Made by a program: the position numbers and the translations under genes. A stretch of DNA of 41,082 nt from Methanoregula sp. PtaB.Bin085. GTDB lineage: Archaea > Halobacteriota > Methanomicrobia > Methanomicrobiales > Methanospirillaceae. The stretch is taken from contig NZ_MVQB01000060.1 of NCBI RefSeq assembly GCF_002067035.1, positions 167,499-208,580 on the forward strand, in the 5' to 3' direction. Of this stretch, positions 25,696 to 33,824 are shown piece after piece. The notes beneath the pieces were generated by a model. That model searched no databases. It saw only the letters and a program-made list of their open reading frames with translations, and was not told where the DNA came from. Position 1 is the stretch's first letter, and every line of letters starts with the position of its first letter.

Positions 25696-26160
25696 TTATG
25701 CCACCTCGCGGACGATGATCTCGATGTTCACGCTCTCCCGCACCTTGGGGCTTGCACGGCCCATCGCACGAGGGAAGAATGCCTTCTGTGCCCTTCCGCG
25801 GTTTGCCGAGGCGTGGATGATTTCGAGGTTCTCGGCATCGAGGCCAAGATATTCTGCGTTCTTCTTGACGGACTCGAGGATACGGATGTATTCCTTCGAG
25901 GCCTTGACCGGGTAACGCCCTGCGTCCCAGTTGCCGGGGAGGCCGCGCTTGTGGGCGACATTCCGGTTGAAGTACCGGAACGGGACCGCCTTCCTGAGTT
26001 TGACCACGTCGTTGAGGTACGCGATTGCATCATTCACGCGCTTGTGCCTGATGAACCCGGCGATCTCGATCGAGTGCTTGGGGGACATGTTCAGCTCATT
26101 GGCCTTTGCCTTTGCAACGGTGTCACCCTTGACATTTTGTGAATATTCAGTTCGTGCCAT
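25696..26160 (-). CDS. rpl22: Ribosomal protein L22 (uL22)
   Basis: The 154-residue protein lines the peptide exit tunnel of the large subunit. It has the archaeal start region with ALxMSPKHSIEIAGFIR-like sequence, the long tunnel beta-hairpin with HKRGLPGNWDAGRYPVKAS, and the C-terminal signature FPRAMGRASPKVRESVNIEI. It sits between rps19 and rps3. Confidence 0.95.
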   Translation of the reverse strand: MARTEYSQNVKGDTVAKAKANELNMSPKHSIEIAGFIRHKRVNDAIAYLNDVVKLRKAVPFRYFNRNVAHKRGLPGNWDAGRYPVKASKEYIRILESVKKNAEYLGLDAENLEIIHASANRGRAQKAFFPRAMGRASPKVRESVNIEIIVREVA

Positions 26161-26166
26161 AGTTCA

Positions 26167-26586
26167 TCACTTCAGCGGGACGTACTTGCTGCCTCTGGTT
26201 GCACCAATACCGGCGCTTCCGTGAGTGACCCTCTTCCTTGTCAGGGCAAACTCCCCGATATACCGGAAGACCGACTCCGGCTGGAACTCGACTTTCACGA
26301 ACTCCTTGCCATTATACACCTCGATAGTCTTTCCGATCATGACCGGCATGACGATCATTTCCCGGAGGTGGGTCCGGATCTTCTCGTCACCGTCGCGGAT
26401 CTTTGCCAGTAATGTCTCTTCACCGCGGGAGAAACCGCGGGTAACCTTGCGGCGGGGACGGGCCGGCATCAGGGGGAGGAGTTCGGAGATCCCCATCGCC
26501 TTGAGCTCGTCGATCTTGTAGCCGCGATAGGTGAACTCCTCACGCCGCCGTGGCATTCTCTTCTGAGTCTTCTTTGGTGCTGCCAT
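26167..26586 (-). CDS. rps19: Ribosomal protein S19 (uS19)
   Basis: The 139-residue protein sits in the head of the small subunit close to the A site. It begins with the archaeal MAAPKKTQKRMPRRREEFTYRG, continues through LLPLMPARPRRKVTRGFSRG and ends with the signature KEFVKVEFQPESVFRYIGEFALTRKRV, cut here to its key parts. It follows rpl2. Confidence 0.95.
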   Translation of the reverse strand: MAAPKKTQKRMPRRREEFTYRGYKIDELKAMGISELLPLMPARPRRKVTRGFSRGEETLLAKIRDGDEKIRTHLREMIVMPVMIGKTIEVYNGKEFVKVEFQPESVFRYIGEFALTRKRVTHGSAGIGATRGSKYVPLK

Positions 26587-26593
26587 TTACCCA

Positions 26594-27310
26594 TCACTTC
26601 CTGCTCTTACCTGTCCTGCGTGCTGCAACGTGTCCGACGGTCCTTCCCGGGGATGTGCCGCGTGCGATCGTCTTCGGGCGTCCTGCGTGCTGGTGCCCTC
26701 CGCCACCGAACGGGTGGTCGATAACGTTCATCGCCACGCCGCGGACGCGGGGCCAGTTGGCCGCAGTATTGTGCATCTTGTGGTACTTGTTCCCGGCCTT
26801 CACGAACGGTTTCTCGACCCGTCCGCCACCGGCGACGATACCGATGGTTGCCCGGCAGCGTGCGTTGAACCACTTTGTCTTGCCGCTGGGCATCCGTATG
26901 CCGACACGGTCTTCAGTTTTATCAACGACAACAGCCTGGACACCAGTCGAGCGGACAAACTTACCGCCGTCGTTCGGGCGTGCCTCGATGTTGCAGATGA
27001 ATGTACCGGTCGGAATGTTCGCGAGGGTCAGGGTGTTACCGTTCTTTACCTCTCCGGCAGCACCCCAGAACACTTCGTCTCCAATCCCGAGACCCTCGGT
27101 GACCAGCATGTAAACCTTCTCGCCGCTGTCAAGCTTGACAAGGGCGATGGGTGCATTGCGTGCCGGGTCGTGTTCGATATCGATGACGGTTCCGGTGACC
27201 TTCTTCGTGTCGTCACCGATATGTTTCAGTTCAGCCTTGTACCGGTGGGATGGTGCACGGTATGTCGGACCCCCCTTCCCGCGGGCCTGTGTTGTAATTC
27301 GATGTCCCAT
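26594..27310 (-). CDS. rpl2: Ribosomal protein L2 (uL2)
   Basis: The 238-residue protein is a core large-subunit protein near the peptidyl transferase centre. It has the N-terminal GHRITTQARGKGGPTYRAPSH region, the OB-fold and SH3-like domains and the C-terminal signature VRGVAMNVIDHPFGGGGHQ, with the functionally important His in that loop. A GTG at 27319 is in frame, but GGTGGGG stands before the ATG at 27310 and gives the usual family N-terminus. Confidence 0.96.
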   Translation of the reverse strand: MGHRITTQARGKGGPTYRAPSHRYKAELKHIGDDTKKVTGTVIDIEHDPARNAPIALVKLDSGEKVYMLVTEGLGIGDEVFWGAAGEVKNGNTLTLANIPTGTFICNIEARPNDGGKFVRSTGVQAVVVDKTEDRVGIRMPSGKTKWFNARCRATIGIVAGGGRVEKPFVKAGNKYHKMHNTAANWPRVRGVAMNVIDHPFGGGGHQHAGRPKTIARGTSPGRTVGHVAARRTGKSRK

Positions 27311-27319
27311 GTTCCCCAC

Positions 27320-27568
27320 CTACATTATACCGAGCCGGCTGAGGATCTCCTCGGCGGCTTTCTCGTTCTCAAAGCTCACGATGGCTTTCTTCTCGCCATG
27401 CATATTCATCAGTGTCCGGACGCCCTTGACTTTCTGGCCGAAGGCCTTCTCGACCTCGCGCTTGATGTCGTCCTTTGTTGCTTCGTGGGTTACAAGGAAC
27501 TGGAGCTTGCTCTGGTTCTCGAGAAGCACCATCGCTTTTTCTGTAACGAACGGGAATTTCAGGGTCAT
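27320..27568 (-). CDS. rpl23: Ribosomal protein L23 (uL23)
   Basis: The 82-residue protein binds at the peptide tunnel exit, where SRP and the translocon dock. The N-terminal FPFVTEKAMVLLENQSKLQF and the C-terminal MNMHGEKKAIVSFENEK blocks are characteristic. It is directly between rpl4 and rpl2. Confidence 0.95.
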   Translation of the reverse strand: MTLKFPFVTEKAMVLLENQSKLQFLVTHEATKDDIKREVEKAFGQKVKGVRTLMNMHGEKKAIVSFENEKAAEEILSRLGIM

Positions 27569-28315
27569 TTACCTTCCCCCCAGACGCGTGAGCGCGCTCT
27601 CGGTCCAGACCGTCAGGCGGCCCGCGAGCATCCCCGGAGCGAGGTGCTCGACATTGAGCTGATCGACGGTGACTGCATCGACACCAGAGAGGTTGCGTGC
27701 AGCTGAAAGAGGCTTCTCCGCGGTGACAATCAGGAGGCTCTTTCGCTGTTTCATCCGGCGGCCGCGCAGTTTGCCTTTGCCGGCACGGACCTTCCGGCTG
27801 TCCTTTGCCTTGACAACGTCGTTGTATACACCCGCTGAGGTGAGCGCGGTGATGATCTCCGCGGTCTTGCCAATACTCTCGAACTTATCCTCGAGGACAA
27901 CCGGGACTTCGCCTTCGAAGATGTGGCCGCGTCCACGGACAAGCTCCGGGTTGACGCTGGCTGCAACGGCCGAGCGGAACGCCTTCTGCTTCTCCTTCTG
28001 GTTGATTTCTTTTATCAGGACCTTGGCAACCTTCGGGGGATGCGCCTCACGTCCTCCCTTTGCCTGCGGGACCTTGGCGGCACGGGAGCCATTCTTGATA
28101 CGGGGCACGTGGGACGACCCGCGGCCGCTTCCCCACCCGACTGCAGAAGACCGGATGCCCGCGAACGGGTCGGTCCCGTGCGGCTGCCGGCGGGTGCTCT
28201 GCAGTGCCATAACTGCCTTCTTGATCAGATCGGGCCGGTATGCTTCGGAGAAGATCTCCGGGAGCTCGATGTTCTTTGATACCGCGCCATCCAGTGATTT
28301 TACCTGTGCTTTCAT
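27569..28315 (-). CDS. rpl4: Ribosomal protein L4 (uL4)
   Basis: The 248-residue protein is the archaeal/eukaryotic L4. Its long tunnel loop is recognisable from AVGWGSGRGSSHVPRI (around residue 59) and GGREAHPPKV; the C-terminal part has GKLRGRRMKQRKSLLIV and the AARNLSGVDAV block. In bacteria L4 represses its own operon; whether that applies here is unknown, but the structured leader upstream of rpl3 makes the question relevant. Confidence 0.96.
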   Translation of the reverse strand: MKAQVKSLDGAVSKNIELPEIFSEAYRPDLIKKAVMALQSTRRQPHGTDPFAGIRSSAVGWGSGRGSSHVPRIKNGSRAAKVPQAKGGREAHPPKVAKVLIKEINQKEKQKAFRSAVAASVNPELVRGRGHIFEGEVPVVLEDKFESIGKTAEIITALTSAGVYNDVVKAKDSRKVRAGKGKLRGRRMKQRKSLLIVTAEKPLSAARNLSGVDAVTVDQLNVEHLAPGMLAGRLTVWTESALTRLGGR

Positions 28316-28322
28316 TGTCTGA

Positions 28323-29336
28323 TCATCCCTGCTTGCTCTGGACGCTCACGAACTGGATTGCCGGCATCCTGACGACATGTTCTCCCTGGCGCATCGCCGG
28401 GCGGATACGGATCAGCCGCTTGACCGGGCCGGGGATAGAGCCTTTGACCAGTACGTACGGGTTCCTGAGGACGCCGTAGTGGAGGAAGCCTCCTGCCGGC
28501 GTGATCTCGCTTGCATTCTCAGAGAACTTCAGGATACGCTTGTTGAACTCTGTCCTCTGCTGGAATCCCATCTGGCCGATCTGGGGAACCTGCCACCGGA
28601 TGTGGTGCGGGTTCCAGGGTCCGAGAGTCCCGATGTGGCGTTCCTTGCCGCCAACGGAGTGCTTGCGCTTGCGCAGGGCAATACCCCAGCGCTTGACGGC
28701 GCCCTGCGTCCCCTTACCGGTAGTAATGGCGGTGATATCCGCATAGGCACCGGCCTGGACAACATTGTTCAGTGATACATCCTTGCCGAGGAGCCCGAGA
28801 GCGAATTCGACCTGCTTCTTGATGTCCGCTCCTCCAACCTTGATCTCCATCAGATCGGGTACTTTCTTGGGAACACCGGAGAGTGCGGCCGGCTGCGTGT
28901 AGGTAACAGCGTAGATCTCGGCAATAGTGCCGGCGGCAACCGCATCGGTCAGTTTCTTCCTTGACGCTTCCCCGTCGTAATCCTTGGGGAGCGTGATGCG
29001 GCGGCCGAGAACAGCGTCAAGCTGGTCTGCCCAGACGTCGGTAAATGCATGTTTGCCGTACGTATCTTTCGCGTACGCACGAATGGCTGCGACCTTCATC
29101 TGAGGGACTTCAATCACGGTAACCGGGACCATGATCTCCTTGCCTTCGGTGGGACTGTTCTTGTGGTCATCCACCATGATGACATGCGTCATACCTACCT
29201 TGTATCCGGCAAATCCCTGCAGGACTGGTGTGCCCTCGTAGACTGGCCACGATTGGTACTTCGGAATCGGGCTCTTTGCACGCTTTCTCGGGCTGAATGC
29301 AAGAGAGCCGCGGCGTGGTCTGTTGATTTTTGGCAT
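28323..29336 (-). CDS. rpl3: Ribosomal protein L3 (uL3)
   Basis: The 337-residue protein is the archaeal/eukaryotic long L3, which organises the peptidyl transferase centre. It starts [20 protein letters not shown] and contains the [20 protein letters not shown] block near residue 213, followed by [15 protein letters not shown], the family signature around the W-finger. It is the first gene of the S10-spc supercluster. About 540 bases of non-coding, hairpin-rich DNA lie upstream. Confidence 0.97.
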   Translation of the reverse strand: MPKINRPRRGSLAFSPRKRAKSPIPKYQSWPVYEGTPVLQGFAGYKVGMTHVIMVDDHKNSPTEGKEIMVPVTVIEVPQMKVAAIRAYAKDTYGKHAFTDVWADQLDAVLGRRITLPKDYDGEASRKKLTDAVAAGTIAEIYAVTYTQPAALSGVPKKVPDLMEIKVGGADIKKQVEFALGLLGKDVSLNNVVQAGAYADITAITTGKGTQGAVKRWGIALRKRKHSVGGKERHIGTLGPWNPHHIRWQVPQIGQMGFQQRTEFNKRILKFSENASEITPAGGFLHYGVLRNPYVLVKGSIPGPVKRLIRIRPAMRQGEHVVRMPAIQFVSVQSKQG

Positions 29337-29872
29337 GTGTGAATCAATCCTTTCTGCGTGTAGGTTATTCTCATTGCGACACGTGTATGAGATTCATCCG
29401 AGATTGTGCGACGGTTCGCTTATCGCGAAAGCCAACACGCGGGAACCTGCAGTTTTTCTGTAAGGATACCTCCTGGAGGCCCGTAATAGTCCCGGGAGGA
29501 GATCGTACCAGTGATTCCTGCCTGTTTCTTGAGATGCACAACGGGACGTGATTGAACGTCCTGCTGGTGTGCACCAGCATTCCTGTCTCGCGGAAGAAGT
29601 TCCTGACGATAGCGCATCCCCTGGTGTTTCAGGGAAAAGGGCTCGTTGCACGAACGTCGGCCCGTTGCGCCCGGTCAGTTCCTACTCTGTCAGCCTGTTG
29701 TGACGAATCACAACTCCTTCTCGGTCTAATCCCCATCCGGGGATTCACCAATCGGGATTCACCTACGGCATAACCATCGATCCTGTGTCGGGAGATTCAG
29801 GTACGCCGTCAGCATGGCCATGAACGGTAAACCGTTCAGGGCACAGGTTCAGGTAAACCTCATATCGGCTTC
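29337..29872 (-). other. Hairpin-rich, apparently non-coding leader of the ribosomal protein operon
   Basis: No supportable gene is seen between the promoter at 29893-29907 and rpl3. The stretch holds many perfect inverted repeats: 7-bp stems with 4-base loops at 29697-29714 (loop UUCG on the minus RNA), 29728-29745 and 29821-29838; an 8-bp stem at 29562-29579; a 6-bp stem at 29544-29561; and 5-bp stems at 29415-29429, 29619-29634 and 29845-29860. They could fold in a long 5' leader, or in a separate small RNA. The strand is inferred from the promoter and rpl3. I do not recognise SRP RNA or RNase P RNA motifs in it. Confidence 0.6.
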
Positions 29873-29892
29873 CTCTAGTATTGTAGAAAAAA

Positions 29893-29907
29893 GCATATAA
29901 ATATATC
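29893..29907 (-). promoter_or_regulatory. rpl3: TATA-like element for the ribosomal protein operon
   Basis: On the minus strand the element reads AGATATATTTATATGC, a strong archaeal TATA. It lies between the end of the Tfx gene (29957) and the leader. Initiation about 25 bases downstream would fall near 29870, giving an unusually long leader of about 535 nt before rpl3. Confidence 0.55.
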
Positions 29908-29956
29908 TTACCAGCCAGGTAAACGGAAATCGTGCGGCATGGGCACCGCAGGCTGC

Positions 29957-30361
29957 TCAGCCGAAATACAATTCGCCTGCATCAGTGATATAGACGTGGA
30001 TGTCTTCGCAGATACAGCGGGCCTTGCAGCACTGGGGCCGGGATTCCCTGATACGATTGATGAGGGATATGGTATCGTATTTAACCTTGATGTTAATCTT
30101 CTCAGCTTCTCCGAAGATGATTGCCGGGACTTCGAAAAGGTCCGTTCCGTTTGGGATGACGCAGAGATGTGTGGCATCGAGGGTATAAAGGAACTCAAGC
30201 GTCTCTTTCGCCCGCCTGATATTTTCCATGGCGCTCTTTTCAATAGTACAGACGTTTGCTTTTGACGTTGAGATGATATCGGCAATCTGCTGTTGTGTCA
30301 GACCCTGCTTGCGGTACCGGAGCACCTCCATCTGGCGATCGGTGAGCAACCCATCCTTCAT
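29957..30361 (-). CDS. tfx: Tfx-family DNA-binding transcriptional regulator
   Basis: The 134-residue protein has an N-terminal helix-turn-helix (LLTDRQMEVLRYRKQGLTQQ, then IADIISTSKANVCTIEKSA, residues 5-45) and a C-terminal acidic domain, the two-part layout of archaeal Tfx. In Methanothermobacter, Tfx binds downstream of the fmdE promoter of the molybdenum formylmethanofuran dehydrogenase operon (family knowledge). The C-terminal part holds a Cys cluster (CCKARCICED near residue 110). It is divergent from mtd, with 223 bp between. A BRE/TATA-like ACGAAAAGTGTTTAAGTC lies at 30382-30399, about 25 bases from the ATG. Confidence 0.9.
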   Translation of the reverse strand: MKDGLLTDRQMEVLRYRKQGLTQQQIADIISTSKANVCTIEKSAMENIRRAKETLEFLYTLDATHLCVIPNGTDLFEVPAIIFGEAEKINIKVKYDTISLINRIRESRPQCCKARCICEDIHVYITDAGELYFG

Positions 30362-30381
30362 GCTAACACCTTCTCAATGCA

Positions 30382-30399
30382 GACTTAAACACTTTTCGT
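30382..30399 (-). promoter_or_regulatory. tfx: Candidate promoter of the Tfx gene
   Basis: On the minus strand ACGAAAAGTG (BRE-like) is followed by TTTAAGTC (TATA-like), 20-38 bases before the start codon, so the mRNA would have a very short leader. Confidence 0.4.
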
Positions 30400-30480
30400 T
30401 AACTTTGACATATCCTTACCGATACCGGGCGGGATTTTCGGGGGTTGATTCCGGGATGTGCCGGAGCATGCAAATAAACA

Positions 30481-30510
30481 GCCGGAAGATTTTTTTGCAG
30501 ATTTTCCGGC
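30481..30510. promoter_or_regulatory. Inverted repeat between tfx and mtd, candidate operator
   Basis: GCCGGAA at 30481-30487 and TTCCGGC at 30504-30510 form a perfect 7-bp inverted repeat with a 16-base T-rich centre. It lies 19 bases upstream of the mtd TATA element, where an activator or repressor site would be expected. Binding by Tfx is a guess. Confidence 0.4.
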
Positions 30511-30528
30511 GGAGGATACAATTCAAAA

Positions 30529-30538
30529 TGTTTATATG
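30529..30538 (+). promoter_or_regulatory. mtd: TATA element of mtd
   Basis: TGTTTATATG stands 47-56 bases before the mtd ATG. Expected initiation near 30560 leaves a leader of about 25 nt containing the AGGTGAT ribosome binding site. Confidence 0.6.
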
Positions 30539-30584
30539 AACTCCGGGTCATATTAACGTGCTAAAACTTTTTAGGTGATATCAG

Positions 30585-31424
30585 ATGGTAGTTAAAGTAG
30601 GCGTTGCAAAACTCGGCAACATCGCAAGCGGTGTCATGGCCGAGCTGCTCCTCGACGAGAGAGCAGACCGTGAAGACATGCAGACATTCATGGCAACCAG
30701 CGGTACCAAGCTCGAGCCGGCAGATGTCGACCGTGTCGTTTCCAACCTGAAGGCATACAAACCCGACTTCTGTATCGTCGTTTCCCCGAACGGTGTCCTC
30801 CCGGGCCCGACCAGTGCCCGCGAAGAGCTTGCAAAGGCCGGCATCCCGGTCGTCATCATCACCGATGATGTAACCACCAAGAAGGAGTGGGAAGGCGTCA
30901 AGGCCAGCAAGTTCGGATACATCATCATGAAGGCAGACTCCATGATCGGTGCACGCCGCGAGTTTCTCGACCCCGTCGAGATGGCGGACTACAACGGCAA
31001 CCTCGTCAAGGTCCTTGCACTCACCGGTGCATTCCGCAAGCTCGAAGTCGCCCTCGACAAGGTCATCGACCAGGTCAAGGCCGGCAAGAAGGGCGATGCA
31101 ATTGAACTCCCGAAGATCATCATGACCACCGACAAGGCTGTCGAAGGCGAGTTCACCAACCCCTACGCACTTGCAAAGGCACGTGCCGCCCACGAGATCG
31201 CGATGGCAGTTGCAGGCCAGAACGTCAAGGGCTGCTTTATGACCAAGGAATGGGAGAAGTACATCCCGATCGTTGCCAGCGCTCACGAGATGATGAGGTC
31301 CGCTGCAGTGCTCTGCGATGAAGCCCGCGAGCTCGAGAAGGCAGGCGACAGCATTATGCGCCAGGCCCACAAGAAGGACGGAACGCTCGTCGCCAAGAAG
31401 AAGCTCGTAGCAAAATTCGACTGA
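30585..31424 (+). CDS. mtd: F420-dependent methylenetetrahydromethanopterin dehydrogenase
   Basis: Mtd reversibly reduces methenyl-H4MPT to methylene-H4MPT with reduced F420 in the hydrogenotrophic pathway. The 279-residue protein has the family start [16 protein letters not shown], the [14 protein letters not shown] block (residues about 67-80) and [21 protein letters not shown] near residue 110. A strong TATA and AGGTGAT precede it. It is a monocistronic unit: the next gene is convergent. The heavy use of preferred codons suggests high expression. Confidence 0.97.
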   Translation: MVVKVGVAKLGNIASGVMAELLLDERADREDMQTFMATSGTKLEPADVDRVVSNLKAYKPDFCIVVSPNGVLPGPTSAREELAKAGIPVVIITDDVTTKKEWEGVKASKFGYIIMKADSMIGARREFLDPVEMADYNGNLVKVLALTGAFRKLEVALDKVIDQVKAGKKGDAIELPKIIMTTDKAVEGEFTNPYALAKARAAHEIAMAVAGQNVKGCFMTKEWEKYIPIVASAHEMMRSAAVLCDEARELEKAGDSIMRQAHKKDGTLVAKKKLVAKFD

Positions 31425-31433
31425 GTTCCTTCC

Positions 31434-32363
31434 CTATTTATCTCTCTTTTTATAGAATTTTCCGAGGTCTTCCGGAAGGGTCATTATTACCGGCTCAAGG
31501 TGAAGTCGTTCCATGAATGCGGAGTCACTTGTAGATGCGGGATTGGGATTAATACGCGAAATCATGGAACAGAACGCCCGGTATCCGTGATCGTTGCCGG
31601 CCCTGTCAAAAAAGACCGACATATTGAACGCATAGGTTCCCAGTTTCCGGTAGAGGGAGATGATCTCGAGTATGCCCCTGGCAAGCAGATCCGCATAATT
31701 CTCCATCTCCCCGAGTGTTGAGATGGGCAGGATCCCTCTCACTTCGCGCTCACCCAGAGGAACTGCATTGGCGGCCCAGAGAATTTCATCACCAAACAGG
31801 TACCGTTCAGACTGGCGTTCAATCTCCCTCAGGTCTTCCCAGTAAATCCGGCCACATTTTTTCCGGTATTGTTCACTTGATCCGATGTATATTTCGGCAA
31901 TTCTTGAGGGTTGATTATCGGATAATCCCTGCATGTGCGGATGGATGATGCTTGCTCCCGATGACGGGAGGAAATTCCAGTTGATACTGGCATATCCCTC
32001 TGCCCTGCGAAGAGCTTCGGTCTGCGCGAGGAGTGCATCCACAACCTGCTGTCGGCTGAAATGAATAACAGAATGTTCCCGTGTTATCACGGTAACAACA
32101 TGATTTTCACTGAAGGGGAACATGTTGGGGAATGTGACGCTTTCACCCCGCACAATCCGTTGACCGTCGGGAAACGTCGGGGTTACTTTCAGTATGGAAT
32201 CCGGGCAGAAAGGACATCCGTCACTGGTTGAGGAAGAGTTCTGTGACTGATCAATCTGCCGTTTCATCCGGTCCGGGCTGATCCTGCATCTGAACCCGGT
32301 AAGATTCTCCGAGCGAAACTGCAGAGACCCCCTGCTGGTAATAACTTCCCGTACCGAGAACAT
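31434..32363 (-). CDS. GalT-like nucleotidyltransferase of the HIT superfamily
   Basis: The 309-residue protein resembles galactose-1-phosphate uridylyltransferase. It has a zinc-site-like CPFC at residues 50-53, the NMFPFSENHVVTVITREH block (80-97) found in GalT proteins, and the catalytic motif HPHMQ at 141-145, whose central His would form the nucleotidyl-enzyme intermediate. The second half is weakly conserved and the true sugar or nucleotide substrate is uncertain. GGTGAAGGT precedes the ATG. It lies between two methanogenesis genes, convergent with mtd, but nothing ties it to that pathway. Confidence 0.75.
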   Translation of the reverse strand: MFSVREVITSRGSLQFRSENLTGFRCRISPDRMKRQIDQSQNSSSTSDGCPFCPDSILKVTPTFPDGQRIVRGESVTFPNMFPFSENHVVTVITREHSVIHFSRQQVVDALLAQTEALRRAEGYASINWNFLPSSGASIIHPHMQGLSDNQPSRIAEIYIGSSEQYRKKCGRIYWEDLREIERQSERYLFGDEILWAANAVPLGEREVRGILPISTLGEMENYADLLARGILEIISLYRKLGTYAFNMSVFFDRAGNDHGYRAFCSMISRINPNPASTSDSAFMERLHLEPVIMTLPEDLGKFYKKRDK

Positions 32364-32422
32364 ACCTTCACCATACTATTTCCGGCACCATCACATAGTC
32401 ATTTGCACAAGGATCGGGAAAA

Positions 32423-32440
32423 TCCCCCCATGAGGGGGGA
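32423..32440 (-). terminator. Perfect GC-rich hairpin downstream of mer
   Basis: TCCCCCC and GGGGGGA form a perfect 7-bp stem with a 4-base loop (ATGA). On the minus strand it is followed by ATTTT. It lies 80 bases past the mer stop and would protect the 3' end or aid termination of the mer transcript. Confidence 0.5.
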
Positions 32441-32519
32441 ACTGAAAAATGATGAATATCTGCCGGAAAACCAGTGCCATTCTCCAGGCATGGCGCCGGC
32501 AGGTATCGGATATCCGCAC

Positions 32520-33506
32520 TTATACGACGTATTTGCCGAGAAGGCGGATGGAGTTGGTCATGTCCGGACCAAGCGGTGAGCCGAAGATGATCTGGGTTAC
32601 ACCGGCCTTGGTGAGGGCTTCGCATTTCTGCTTGACCATTTCAGGAGTACCTGCAATGGTGAATGCATCGATTTCCTTGTCTCCGACAAGGTCTCCGACG
32701 CTCTTGAAGTCGAACTTTGCGAGGGCTGCCTTGATCTTGGCAACATTGTTCAGGTCGAGGCCGTGGCGGGTCAGGAGGTCGGGCGGGGAGCCGGCTGCGA
32801 TGAATGCGGCAACGATCTTTGCTGCATTGCGGGCCTTCTTCTCGCTCTGATCGATTGACATTGCGGTGTATGCGCCGACATCAAAGTTCTTCTTTCCTAC
32901 CTTGTCGCAGGCTGCCTTGATGATCGGGATTGCAATGGCAAAGTCCTTGGGGTTTGATGCGTTGATGAGTGCACCGTCGCCCACTCTTCCGGCAAGCTCG
33001 AGAACCTTGGGGCCCTGAGCACCGACATAGATCGGAACTCCCTTCTTGCCCGGGAGAGTAACACCGGTGAGCTTTGCACCATCGTAATCGAAGAACTTCA
33101 TGCCCGACTTGTTCACCTGTTCGCCGGCACAGAGCTTGCGGATCTGTGTGATGGCTTCCTCGAGGCGGGCAACCGGCTTTTCAGCCTGGATAGCAAGCTT
33201 CGGGAGGGTTGACAGGTCACCGGGGCCGATACCGAGGACTGCGCGCCCGTCGGAGATCTCGTTCAGCGTGCAGAAGAATGATGCCATTGCCGCTGGGGTG
33301 TCGGTGAAGGAGTTCATGATACCCGGACCCATCTTCAGGGTCGTGGTCTCCTTTGCGATTGCGGCAAGGGTGGGGTAGCAGTGGCGGTTGTTGTAGTGGT
33401 TGGTGATCCATGCAAAATCAATGTCTTTGGATTCTGCAAGTTTACAGAAGTTGACAACTTGCTTCACATTGACATTTCCTGGTACGAATTCAATTCCATA
33501 TGTCAA
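32520..33506 (-). CDS. mer: F420-dependent methylenetetrahydromethanopterin reductase
   Basis: Mer reduces methylene-H4MPT to methyl-H4MPT with reduced F420, giving the substrate of Mtr. The 328-residue protein is a luciferase-like TIM barrel. It starts MTYGIEFVPGN and carries WITNHYNNRHCYPTLAAIA (residues about 33-51) and GIGPGDLSTLPKL (around 96-108), both family landmarks. GAGGTGAAC stands before the ATG and a TATA at 33542-33556. It is a separate unit and not in an operon with mtd or mtr. Confidence 0.97.
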   Translation of the reverse strand: MTYGIEFVPGNVNVKQVVNFCKLAESKDIDFAWITNHYNNRHCYPTLAAIAKETTTLKMGPGIMNSFTDTPAAMASFFCTLNEISDGRAVLGIGPGDLSTLPKLAIQAEKPVARLEEAITQIRKLCAGEQVNKSGMKFFDYDGAKLTGVTLPGKKGVPIYVGAQGPKVLELAGRVGDGALINASNPKDFAIAIPIIKAACDKVGKKNFDVGAYTAMSIDQSEKKARNAAKIVAAFIAAGSPPDLLTRHGLDLNNVAKIKAALAKFDFKSVGDLVGDKEIDAFTIAGTPEMVKQKCEALTKAGVTQIIFGSPLGPDMTNSIRLLGKYVV

Positions 33507-33541
33507 GGTTTGTTCACCTCATTGAGTATTACCGTCCCACC

Positions 33542-33556
33542 ATTTAAATAAATTAT
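33542..33556 (-). promoter_or_regulatory. mer: TATA element of mer
   Basis: On the minus strand AATTTATTTAAATG stands about 40 bases before the ATG, implying a leader of about 15-20 nt. The remainder of 33507-33824 holds a T10 run at 33721-33730 and AT-rich promoter-like DNA for the plus-strand gene at 33825, but no gene. Confidence 0.55.
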
Positions 33557-33824
33557 CATTTTACGTTGATCCCTTTGGCTGATCTCTTTGAAAAGGATAA
33601 AATTACCCCTTTTTTGGAAAATGGCGCTTTTTTCGGACTTGAAGCAACTGCCGGCATAGAATATTACCGGTAAAATGAATCACTTTGTCACAGGAAAATG
33701 TTCCAATATCCACGGGCGTAATTTTTTTTTCTCCGGTGACGATTATCCTATAAGATATTGAATACAGACCTATCATAGTATAATACAACCATAACTACAC
33801 CATCGGGATATTCAGGACTGATGT

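Noticed and set aside
26630-27706. A 358-codon open frame on the plus strand opposite rpl2 and rpl23
   Set aside because: It spans two certain ribosomal genes and their boundary, has no ribosome binding site and no recognisable domain.
29394-29651. Overlapping 65- to 85-codon frames on the minus strand between the ribosomal promoter and rpl3
   Set aside because: Three frames are open at once, none has a well-placed ribosome binding site or recognisable composition, and all overlap hairpins.
29763-29880. Short minus-strand open stretch before rpl3 with a His/Gly-rich peptide resembling part of a pterin-synthase motif
   Set aside because: It is about 35 codons, has no ATG, GTG or TTG start in frame and no ribosome binding site. 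It overlaps a perfect hairpin, so structured RNA is the better explanation.
29939-30265. A 108-codon plus-strand frame opposite the Tfx gene
   Set aside because: The minus-strand frame matches the Tfx family with an HTH. The plus-strand product is an antisense shadow.
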